This document shows, piece after piece, positions 36,166-44,627 of a DNA stretch of 64,000 nucleotides (the stretch's first letter is position 1; each line of letters begins with the position of its first letter). The position numbers and the translations under genes were made by a program. The notes under the pieces were generated by a model that worked only from the letters and a program-made list of their open reading frames with translations, did no database searches and was not told the DNA's origin. Source of the DNA: Actinophytocola sp036378875 (GTDB taxonomy: Bacteria > Actinomycetota > Actinomycetes > Mycobacteriales > Pseudonocardiaceae); contig NZ_DASUVO010000139.1 of the NCBI RefSeq assembly GCF_036378875.1, forward strand, positions 1 through 64,000, in the 5' to 3' direction.

Positions 36166-39100
36166 ATGACATTTCTGCGTCGGCACCGGACAGCTGTCGC
36201 GTCGGCTGTGGTGCTCGTGGTCGCCGCCGGGTTGCTCGTGGCGTATGCCTTGTCCAGCAACGGGTATCCGGTCCGGCAGGTCGACCTCAACGATGGTGGC
36301 GTCTGGGTCACCAGCGACGCCGACGGACTCTTCGGCAGGTTGAACAAGCCAGCCGGTTCACTCGACGCCGCGTTCTACCCGCCGGGTGGTGCACAGCAGA
36401 CCTACCAGTTGGACGTCGCGCAGGACGCGGCCGCCGTGGTGGCACGCGACCGTGCCGCCGGCACCTTGCTCCCCGTCGACGTCACCCGAGGTGTCTCACT
36501 CGCCGACCAGGCCGTTCCCTTGCCGGCCAACGCACAGGTACAACTGGCCGGCGGCACGGTCGCACTGCTCGACCCGGTCAGGGGTGCGGTGTGGGCGACC
36601 CGTGTGGACACGACCGCCGGTGTCACCGGGCTCGGTCAGCTGGACACCTCGAACGCGCCACTGGCCAGTGTGGACGGTGGTAAGGAGCCGGGCGCGGTCG
36701 CGCTCGCGGTCGGTGTGGACGGTTCCGTCTTCGTCGCGTCCGCGACCGGTAAGACCGCGCTGCTGCGTCCCGATGGCATCGGATTCACCCAGGCGGAGTA
36801 CGGTTCGCTCGGCCTCAGGCTCTCGTCCGTGCGTGCCACCATGGTGGGTGGGAGCCCGGTCGTACTGGCTCCGGGCGACGGCAAGGTCGTCCTACCCGAT
36901 CACACGGTCGCCGGTCTCGCCGAACATGACGACGCGGCGGTGCCCCAGCAGTCCGGCCCGGACGCGGACGCGGTGCTCGTCGCGACGTCCACCACGCTGT
37001 ACTCGATCGCTCTCGACGGTGGCGCCGTCGCCGCGATGTCCAAGGCCGGCAAAGGAAGACCGGCCGCACCGGTGCGCCTCGCCACCTGTGTGCACGCGGC
37101 ATGGGCCGGCACCGCGAAGGGCTACGTGCGGTCCTGCGACGGTGGTCCGGCGACCCCCGGCAACCTCAAGGACCTGCGTGTCCTGACGGACCCGGTGTTC
37201 CGCGTGAACCGGTCCGCGATCGTGCTGAACGACCTCGCGACCGGCGCCGTGTGGGATCTCACCAACCAGCGCAAGGTCGACGACTGGTCCTCGGTCAAGC
37301 CGCCACCCGTGCAGCAGCAGAACGACAAGAACAAAGACGACGACACCACCGACCAGGCGCAGAACAAGCCACCGAAGGCCGTCGACGACACGCTCGGTGC
37401 GCGTACCGGCCGCACGACCGTGTTGCACGTGCTGGACAACGACTCCGACCCGGCCGGCAACATCCTGTCGGTGTCCGGCGTGACGGCGCCGGACAACCCC
37501 GCTGCCACCGTGGCTGTCGCACCGAACGGGCAGACCGTGCAGGTGACGGTGCCTGCGGAGAGCCCGGACATCCACTTCAAGTACACAGTGGACGACGGCA
37601 AGGGGCTCAACGCGACCGCCGCCGTGACCGTGCAGATCCGTGGGCAGGAGGACAACAAGCCACCGGAGCAGCGGGCCGGCCGCACTGCCCGCACCTGGAA
37701 CGTGTCAGCGGGCGGCCAGATGTCGTTGCCCGCGCTCGCCGACTGGCGTGACTTCGACGGCGACCCCGTGCTCCTGGTCGACGCGACCGCGAAGGCCGGC
37801 TCGGCCAGCACGACTCCCGACGGCTTCGTCGAGTACGTCGCACCGCTGGAGGCAGGCCCGCAGGCCGTCGACTACCGCGTCACCGACAACGTGGCGGATC
37901 CCGTTCCGGGCAGTGAGACCGTGCAGGTGCAGCCGGTCGACGCCACCGTCGGCACCCCCGCGACGGCCGAGCCGGACGTCGCGCGCGGCCAGGTCGGCCA
38001 GCCGATCGTGATCCGGCCGCTGGACAACGATCTGCCCGGCTCCGACCCGACCGACCCGGCCGCGCGCATGCAGCTCGCCGCGGACGTCGCGAGCCCAGCC
38101 GACGCGGTGGTGGTCACCGACGTGCGGTCCGGCCAGGTGACCGCGACCGCGTCGCGCCCTGGCACGTTCCTGCTCGACTACACCGTCGCGTTCGGCAACG
38201 CGCCGTTCGCGAAAGGCGGCATCCGCGTCGACGTGACCGCGGCGCCGACCTCACCGCAGCCGCCCGTGGCCATGCCGGACGTCGCCGTCGTGCGTGGCCA
38301 GCAGCCCGCGACGGTGGACGTTCTCGTCAACGACTTCGCCTCCTCCGGTGGGATGCTGGCGCTGCAGCAGGCCGAGGTGGTCGGTCCGGACGCGCCGGTG
38401 CGGGTGGCGATCGTCCGTGGCCGCTGGCTGCGGGTGAACGCGCTCGCCCCGTCGATCTCACCGAACCCGCAACTGGTGCGCTACACGGTGACCGACGGCG
38501 TGACCGCCCCGGTGACCGGCGAGGTCACGGTGACCCAGCTGGCCGCGCCGGAGCACGACGTCCCGGTGCCCAAGGACGACTACGCGGTCGTGCGCGCGGG
38601 TGACTCGGTGACGATCCCGGTGCTGGACAACGACACCACGCCCGGCGGCTCGCCGATCAGCCTGCTGGCCAACGTGCCGGACGCCCCGGAACGTGGCCGG
38701 CTCACGGTGACGGCGCTGCAGGACGGCGCCGACCCCGGCGCTGCCTACGTGCACGGCAACGCGGTGCGGTTCGTGCCGTCGAGGGATGTCACGGTGCCGA
38801 AGACCGTCGAGGTCGCCTACGTGGCGCAGAACCCGGCGGGCGAGTCCGCCGTTGGGCACGCACACGTCACGATCAACCCGCGGCCGAGCAACGAAAACCC
38901 TGACGTGCCACCGATTCCGCGGCAGGTGGAGGCCCGCGTCGTCGCCGGCGACACGGCGACGATCCCCGTGCCGACGAGCGGGGTCGACCCGGACGGCGAC
39001 ACCGTGACCGTGACCGCTGTCGGTTCAGCACCCGTCAACGGTCGGGTGCTGGCCATCGGCGCCACCTCGATCACCTACCAGGCCTACCCGACGAGCGCGG

Positions 39101-42100
39101 GCACGGACACGTTCTCCTACCTCGTCACCGATCCCTTCGGCCGCACGGGTGTCGCCGCCGTGCGGGTGGCGGTCGTGCCGCCCGGCCAGCCGCAGCCGCC
39201 GGTCGCCGTGGACGACGTGCTCACCGCCGCGCCCGGCGCGACGTTGACCTTCGACGTCACCGCGAACGATCTCGTGGCGGCCGACGACACCGTCACCGTG
39301 TCCGACCTGGGCGACCTGCCCGATGGTGTGTCCATGAAGGACGGTGACGGTGTCGTCGACCTCGTCGCGCCCGACCTGACGGGCAAGCCGCTCGTGGTGT
39401 CCTACGCGCTCACCAACGGCATCGGCGACCCGTCGCCTGCCACGCTGACCGTGCGCGGCCAGGACGGCTGGAACTCCCCGCCCACCGCGGGTGACGTGTT
39501 CGCGAAGCCGGATCCGGACGACCGCGAGGTCGAGGTCGACGTGCTCGCCAAGGTCGGCGACCTGGACGGCCCCGCACGCGACCTGAAGATCACGACGGTC
39601 CATGACCCGAAGGCCGAGATCGACGGCGGGACGGTCACGCTGCCCGTCGGCGAGCAGCCGAGGACCGTGCCCTACGAGGTGCGGGACAAGGGCGGCGCCA
39701 CCTCGGTCGGCCTCATCCACCTGCCCGCTCCTGGCAACGGCGTGCCGTACGCGAAGCCGGACCAGACGATCGAGGTCCCGCAGGACGGCACGAAGACCGT
39801 CGACATCGCCGACTACGTCGTGAACCCGGCCGGAAAGTACCTGCGGCTCACCCAGACCGACCGGATCTGGGCGTCGCCCGCCGCCGGACTGACCGCGCAG
39901 GTCAAGGGCGAGCAGCAGATCGTGCTGACGGCAGGCCCTGGCTACCGGGGGCCCGCGGCGGTCACCTTCGAGGTGGTCACCGACAGGCGCCTGGACGCTG
40001 GCGCGCCGACGGCGATCATCACCGTGCCGGTCCAGGTCGGCCCGGACACGCCGGTGCTGCGCTGCCCGGACACACCTCTGTCGGTGATCGAGGGCGGCGT
40101 GACGGTCACGGTCAACGTCACCTCCGTCTGCCACGTGTGGGTCGCCGACCGGAAGAACCTCGACGCACTGCGGTACACGGCGTCGTGGCGGCAGCAGCCG
40201 GACGCGGTGGAACTGGATGGCTCCGGGGAGCACCGGCTACGGCTGACGGCCGACACGGACGCACAACCCGGTGCCACCGGCACCATCGAGATCGGCGTCG
40301 ACGGGATGGACGTCACCCCCGCGACCCTCGGCGTCCGAGTCGTCGCGCCGGCCGCGCCGTCGGTGTCACCGGTCACTGTGGACGGTGTCAAGGCGGGCGA
40401 CACCGCGACCGTCGATCTCACGCAGTACTTCCGTTCACAGCTGCGCGAGCCGAAGGTGTCGGTCGTCAGCGTCCGCCAGTCCGCCGGGATGCCGGCGAGG
40501 GCGTCCGCGGACGGCTCACGCGTGAAGCTCGAGCCGGGCGCCGACTCCCACGGCGCGATCACCTTCGACGTGGTGGCGACCGACGTGTCCGACAAGGCCC
40601 GCGCCGACCGGCAGGCCACCGGGCGGATCACGCTGAACGTCCTCGGTGTGCCGGACGCGCCGGGCACACCGGCGCCGGGACGCACGGTGCTGAGCAGGGT
40701 CGTCGAACTGTCGTGGTCCGCGCCGCGGGGCAACGGCGCGCCGATCGACTCCTACGAGGTCGACTACGGCAGCGGAACGCAGACCTGCCCGGCCTCGCCG
40801 TGCACGATCACCGGACTCACCAACGGGACCAGCTACACGTTCACCGTCCGCGCGCACAACCTCGTCGGCTGGGGCAAGCCGAGCGGCCGCTCCGCGCAGG
40901 CGAAACCGAACACCGTGCCAGGCGCGGTGACCGGACTGTCCACATCGGAGCCGCAGGACCACGCGCTGAGACTGTCGTGGGGCGCGGCACCCAACGAGGG
41001 CACCCCCGTGCAGCGCTACGAGGTCAGCTGGACGGGCGGTGGCAGGATGACCGTCGACGGCGGCACGACCACCGCGACGGCGACCGGGCTGGACAACGAC
41101 GTGCACTACACGTTCACGGTCATCGCGGTGAACGAGCAGGGGCCTGGTCCCGCCGCGACGGTGGCCGGCCAGTCGGCGAGCGCACCGGAAGCACCCGGGG
41201 CACCCACGTTCACCGCGGGCAACTCGGCGAACGCGTCGTCCCGGTCGGTCAACATCTCCTGGAACCCGGTGGGCGCCAACGGACCGACGCCGACGACCTA
41301 CACACTCACCCGCACCGGCGGCGGGACGAAGACGGTGTGCGCCAACGTGGCCGCCACGTCCTGCACGGACGACGGGCTGCCCAACGACGGCACGATCTAC
41401 ACCTACACGGTCACCGCGGCCAATGCCGCGGCACAGGCCGATCCCGGTCCGCACACGTCCGCGCCGAGCCCCGGCGCGGACATGGAGGCGACCGCGACGC
41501 CCGACCCGATCACGGGACTGTCCGCGACGCCGACCGGCAACGACGGCCAGGCGACGGTCAGGTTCGACGCACCGGCCACGCACGGGAAGACGTCGACGGT
41601 GACGTGCACGTGGAGCGGCGGCAGCTGCGGCACGTGGACCTACGACCCGAACGGACAGCCGGGCGTGCAGGAGACGGTGAACGGCCTGCCCAACGGACAG
41701 AACGTGACGCTGTCGCTCCAGGCGTGCAACGGCAGCGCCGGCGGCGCGTACGCGGGCGACCCGTGCGACAGCCCGGCGAGCACCGGCGTCACGACCTACG
41801 GACCGATTCGCGACCTCGCCATCAACACCTCGGCGAACGGCACCGTCGTGAACTTCACGGTGTCGGTCAACCCGAACGGCAAGCCGGCGACCGTGAACAT
41901 CCAGACCAGCAGGCAGAACCAGACCTTCACCACCGGTGTCGGGGCGTGGAGCTGGAGCGGCGCGGACGACGTCGGCTACAGCAGCAGCGACACGATCAAC
42001 GTGACGGTCAGCGACGCGGGCCGTGCGTCGGTGACAGGGTCCCGGACCCAGAACACGCCCGCGGCTCCGCCGCCTCCGGCGAGCGTCACCGTCTCCAAGG

Positions 42101-42345
42101 GCGCGCTCTGCGGTCAGTCCTGCGTCAACCAGGGCTGTGTCAGTAGCTGCCGCTACATCCACGTGCAGACCGCGAACTTCGGCGGGAACGTCACGTGCAC
42201 GTTCAACAGCCGGGAAGGCAACGGCGGGTTCGTGAACCAGACGTTCGGCGCCAACGACAACAAGGACTCGTGGAACTTCTACGGCTATGCGGGCGGATGG
42301 GTCGAGGTGACCTGCGGCGGGGTCACCGGACGGGCCAACTGGTAG
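36166..42345 (+). CDS. Giant Ig-like / fibronectin type III surface protein (Fn3)
   Basis: A 2059-aa protein anchored by one N-terminal TM helix (residues ~10-30, no lipobox), leaving about 2000 residues outside. Residues ~35-390 look like a beta-propeller, ended by an Asp/Asn/Lys-rich linker. Residues ~400-1490 are tandem Ig/cadherin-like domains, many with a DNDxxP turn (HVLDNDSDPAGN, IPVLDNDTTPGG). Residues ~1495-1770 hold three FN3 domains (ELSWSAPRGNGAPIDSYEV, RLSWGAAPNEGTPVQRYEV, NISWNPVGANGPTPTTYTL), with two further beta domains to ~1960. The last ~85 residues are Cys-rich (CGQSCVNQGCVSSCRY). This matches the Fn3 protein of the PFNA cluster; a role in adhesion or envelope sensing is inferred. 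Confidence 0.88.
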   Translation: MTFLRRHRTAVASAVVLVVAAGLLVAYALSSNGYPVRQVDLNDGGVWVTSDADGLFGRLNKPAGSLDAAFYPPGGAQQTYQLDVAQDAAAVVARDRAAGTLLPVDVTRGVSLADQAVPLPANAQVQLAGGTVALLDPVRGAVWATRVDTTAGVTGLGQLDTSNAPLASVDGGKEPGAVALAVGVDGSVFVASATGKTALLRPDGIGFTQAEYGSLGLRLSSVRATMVGGSPVVLAPGDGKVVLPDHTVAGLAEHDDAAVPQQSGPDADAVLVATSTTLYSIALDGGAVAAMSKAGKGRPAAPVRLATCVHAAWAGTAKGYVRSCDGGPATPGNLKDLRVLTDPVFRVNRSAIVLNDLATGAVWDLTNQRKVDDWSSVKPPPVQQQNDKNKDDDTTDQAQNKPPKAVDDTLGARTGRTTVLHVLDNDSDPAGNILSVSGVTAPDNPAATVAVAPNGQTVQVTVPAESPDIHFKYTVDDGKGLNATAAVTVQIRGQEDNKPPEQRAGRTARTWNVSAGGQMSLPALADWRDFDGDPVLLVDATAKAGSASTTPDGFVEYVAPLEAGPQAVDYRVTDNVADPVPGSETVQVQPVDATVGTPATAEPDVARGQVGQPIVIRPLDNDLPGSDPTDPAARMQLAADVASPADAVVVTDVRSGQVTATASRPGTFLLDYTVAFGNAPFAKGGIRVDVTAAPTSPQPPVAMPDVAVVRGQQPATVDVLVNDFASSGGMLALQQAEVVGPDAPVRVAIVRGRWLRVNALAPSISPNPQLVRYTVTDGVTAPVTGEVTVTQLAAPEHDVPVPKDDYAVVRAGDSVTIPVLDNDTTPGGSPISLLANVPDAPERGRLTVTALQDGADPGAAYVHGNAVRFVPSRDVTVPKTVEVAYVAQNPAGESAVGHAHVTINPRPSNENPDVPPIPRQVEARVVAGDTATIPVPTSGVDPDGDTVTVTAVGSAPVNGRVLAIGATSITYQAYPTSAGTDTFSYLVTDPFGRTGVAAVRVAVVPPGQPQPPVAVDDVLTAAPGATLTFDVTANDLVAADDTVTVSDLGDLPDGVSMKDGDGVVDLVAPDLTGKPLVVSYALTNGIGDPSPATLTVRGQDGWNSPPTAGDVFAKPDPDDREVEVDVLAKVGDLDGPARDLKITTVHDPKAEIDGGTVTLPVGEQPRTVPYEVRDKGGATSVGLIHLPAPGNGVPYAKPDQTIEVPQDGTKTVDIADYVVNPAGKYLRLTQTDRIWASPAAGLTAQVKGEQQIVLTAGPGYRGPAAVTFEVVTDRRLDAGAPTAIITVPVQVGPDTPVLRCPDTPLSVIEGGVTVTVNVTSVCHVWVADRKNLDALRYTASWRQQPDAVELDGSGEHRLRLTADTDAQPGATGTIEIGVDGMDVTPATLGVRVVAPAAPSVSPVTVDGVKAGDTATVDLTQYFRSQLREPKVSVVSVRQSAGMPARASADGSRVKLEPGADSHGAITFDVVATDVSDKARADRQATGRITLNVLGVPDAPGTPAPGRTVLSRVVELSWSAPRGNGAPIDSYEVDYGSGTQTCPASPCTITGLTNGTSYTFTVRAHNLVGWGKPSGRSAQAKPNTVPGAVTGLSTSEPQDHALRLSWGAAPNEGTPVQRYEVSWTGGGRMTVDGGTTTATATGLDNDVHYTFTVIAVNEQGPGPAATVAGQSASAPEAPGAPTFTAGNSANASSRSVNISWNPVGANGPTPTTYTLTRTGGGTKTVCANVAATSCTDDGLPNDGTIYTYTVTAANAAAQADPGPHTSAPSPGADMEATATPDPITGLSATPTGNDGQATVRFDAPATHGKTSTVTCTWSGGSCGTWTYDPNGQPGVQETVNGLPNGQNVTLSLQACNGSAGGAYAGDPCDSPASTGVTTYGPIRDLAINTSANGTVVNFTVSVNPNGKPATVNIQTSRQNQTFTTGVGAWSWSGADDVGYSSSDTINVTVSDAGRASVTGSRTQNTPAAPPPPASVTVSKGALCGQSCVNQGCVSSCRYIHVQTANFGGNVTCTFNSREGNGGFVNQTFGANDNKDSWNFYGYAGGWVEVTCGGVTGRANW

Positions 42346-42375
42346 CCAGGGAAACGTTGTGAGGAAAGGAAAACG

Positions 42376-43350
42376 ATGACCGCGCTCACCCAGCAGCAGG
42401 CGGCCTACTTCGCGCAGACCTTCGAGCGGATGGTGGTCAACGTCTCCGGCGCGATCATGGGCAAGGAGCACGTGGTGCGCCTCGCGCTGACCTGCCTGAT
42501 CGCGGAGGGGCACCTGCTCCTCGAGGACAATCCCGGCACGGGCAAGACCGTGCTGGCCAAGGCGATCGCGAACACCGTGCAGGGCAGCCACGCCCGCATC
42601 CAGTTCACCCCCGACCTGCTGCCCTCCGACGTCACCGGCGTGAACATCTACGACCAGAAACGCCAGGAGTTCGAGTTCCACGAGGGCCCGATCTTCCGGT
42701 CCATCGTGCTCGCCGACGAGATCAACCGTGCCTCGCCGAAGACGCAGTCCGCTTTGCTGGAGGCGATGGAGGAACGCCAGGTCACGATCGACGGTGTGAC
42801 CAGGTCACTCGGCAGCCCGTTCATGGTGATCGCCACGCAGAACCCGATCGAGCAGGCCGGCACCTACCGGCTGCCGGAGGCCCAGCTGGACCGCTTCCTG
42901 ATGAAGACGAGCGTCGGCTACCCCGACCACAACGCCACGGTCGCCCTGCTCGCGGACGCGGCGAACCGCGACCGCGCCGCCGGAGTGCCGGCCGCGATCG
43001 GCGCCAGCGCCGTGTCGCAGCTGAGCGCCGCCGCCGACCAGGTCTACGCCGACCCCGCGATCCTCGGGTACATCAGCCGGATCGCCGAGGCCACCCGCGA
43101 GCACCCGGACGTCCGGCTCGGACTGTCCGTCCGCGGCTGTCTCGCGTACGTGCGGGGCGCCAAGGCGTGGGCCGTGGCGAAGGGCAGACCGATGGTGCTC
43201 CCGGACGACGTGAAGGAGCTGGCACAGCCCGTGCTCGGGCATCGTCTGGTGCTGCGGGCCGAGGCACAGTTCGACGGCACGCGGGTCGAGGACGTCGTCG
43301 AGAAGATTCTCGTGGACGTACCGCCGCCGCAGCAGCGGGGGCAGTTCTGA
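42376..43350 (+). CDS. MoxR-family AAA+ ATPase
   Basis: A 324-aa cytoplasmic AAA+ chaperone-type ATPase. Walker A is DNPGTGKT, Walker B is IVLADEINRASPKTQSALLEAM, sensor 1 is VIATQNPIEQAGTYRLPEAQLDRF, and the C-terminal lid contains GLSVRGCLAYVRGAKAWA. MoxR proteins pair with DUF58/VWA proteins to mature or load metal-containing or membrane complexes. Here the DUF58 gene follows with an ATGA-type overlap (stop TGA 43348-43350). A strong AGGAAAGG ribosome site precedes ATG 42376. It is the AAA-ATPase member of the PFNA-like set. Confidence 0.93.
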   Translation: MTALTQQQAAYFAQTFERMVVNVSGAIMGKEHVVRLALTCLIAEGHLLLEDNPGTGKTVLAKAIANTVQGSHARIQFTPDLLPSDVTGVNIYDQKRQEFEFHEGPIFRSIVLADEINRASPKTQSALLEAMEERQVTIDGVTRSLGSPFMVIATQNPIEQAGTYRLPEAQLDRFLMKTSVGYPDHNATVALLADAANRDRAAGVPAAIGASAVSQLSAAADQVYADPAILGYISRIAEATREHPDVRLGLSVRGCLAYVRGAKAWAVAKGRPMVLPDDVKELAQPVLGHRLVLRAEAQFDGTRVEDVVEKILVDVPPPQQRGQF

Positions 43351-44627
43351 TGGCGTTCCTGTCGACCGTGCGGGCAGCGGTTGTCCGGTTTCGCGTGACC
43401 GCGACCGACGCGCTGGCGCGTGGCCGAGCCGCGTGGGGCGTTCACGCGCCGGCGCTGCGGCGTGTGCCGGTGACCCCGTCCGGCTGGCTCGTGCTCGCCG
43501 CCAGCCTCGCCGCGTGGTACGCGGGTGCGCGGCTCGGCTGGCTGGAGCTGGTCCTCGTCGCCGCGACCGGGCTGATCGCTCTGCTGTTGTGCACCGGTCT
43601 CGTGGTGGGCCGCATGGCCCTGTCGGTGACGGCGGCACCCGAGCGGGATCGGGTCGTCGTGGGCCGAAGCACCCGTTGCCATGTCGTGGTGACGAACCGG
43701 GCCCGGCGGCGGATGCTGCCGATCGAGGTGGAGCTGCCGATCGGCGGTCGCGCGCCCGCCACGTTCGACGTGCCGGCGCTGGCCGCCGGTGGCACGTTCG
43801 CCGCGGACGTCGAGCTGCTGACCGACCGTCGTGCGGTCATCCCTGTCGGTCCGGCCACCACCGTGCGTGGCGACCCACTGGGCCTGTTGCGTCGATCGGT
43901 GTCGTGGAGCGAGGTGTGCGAGGTGTTCGTGCACCCGGTGACCACACCGCTCGAACCGCTCGGCGCCGGGCTGCTGCGCGACCTCGATGGCTACACGACG
44001 AACGACATGTCCATGAGCGACCTGGCGTTCCACACCCTGCGCGACTACGCGCCGGGGGACGACCGCAGGCACATCCACTGGCGCTCGTCGGCGAAGCTGG
44101 GCGCCGCCCGACCCGCCGGCACCTTCCTGGTCCGGCAGTTCCTCGACACTCGGCGCGCCCACCTGACCGTCCTGGTCGACGGCGACGGAGGCGCCTACGG
44201 CGACGTCGATGACTTCGAGACCGCCGTGTCCGTCGGCGCCTCCGTCGTCCTGCGGGCGGTCGAGGACGAGATCGACACGACCTTGCTCGTCGCCGACCAG
44301 CTCGTGCACAAGGGCGGCGCGCGTCGTTCGCTCGACGCGTGCTCGCGTGCCGGGCAGACCACGGCGTCGCTCGCGGATCTCGCCACTCGCGGTGTCCTGG
44401 TGGCACCGGATGCCACGATCGCGCTGTTCGTCACCGGGTCCGCGCCGTCGTTCGCGGCGCTGACGCGGGTCGCGGCGCGGTTCCAGCCCGAGGTCCGTAC
44501 CTTCGCGGTGCGCGTCGACCCCACCGCACCGACCGCTTCGGTGGCCGGCAGTGCCGCGCTGACGGTGTTGACACTGCGTTCGCTCACCGACCTGCCCGCC
44601 CTGCTCAGCGGGGGAACGCTGCGGTGA
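43350..44627 (+). CDS. DUF58 (VWA-like) membrane protein, MoxR partner
   Basis: A 425-aa protein with two TM helices near residues 45-90 (PSGWLVLAASLAAWYAGARLG and LVLVAATGLIALLLCTGLVVG). An extracellular-type beta domain follows (~90-200). The DUF58 signature near residue 230 is LRDYAPGDDRRHIHWRSSAKLG, and a VWA-like tail follows (HLTVLVDGDGG). DUF58 proteins are encoded with MoxR ATPases almost universally. ATG 43350 overlaps the MoxR stop; the GTG of the next gene overlaps its own stop. The precise function is unknown; it probably forms a MoxR-dependent scaffold with the transglutaminase-like protein. Confidence 0.9.
   Translation: MAFLSTVRAAVVRFRVTATDALARGRAAWGVHAPALRRVPVTPSGWLVLAASLAAWYAGARLGWLELVLVAATGLIALLLCTGLVVGRMALSVTAAPERDRVVVGRSTRCHVVVTNRARRRMLPIEVELPIGGRAPATFDVPALAAGGTFAADVELLTDRRAVIPVGPATTVRGDPLGLLRRSVSWSEVCEVFVHPVTTPLEPLGAGLLRDLDGYTTNDMSMSDLAFHTLRDYAPGDDRRHIHWRSSAKLGAARPAGTFLVRQFLDTRRAHLTVLVDGDGGAYGDVDDFETAVSVGASVVLRAVEDEIDTTLLVADQLVHKGGARRSLDACSRAGQTTASLADLATRGVLVAPDATIALFVTGSAPSFAALTRVAARFQPEVRTFAVRVDPTAPTASVAGSAALTVLTLRSLTDLPALLSGGTLR

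Noticed and set aside
40516..42681. 721-codon minus-strand frame opposite the giant Fn3 gene
   Set aside because: Composition is Arg/Val/Gly-rich as in frame shadows, and the plus strand carries well-defined FN3 domains.
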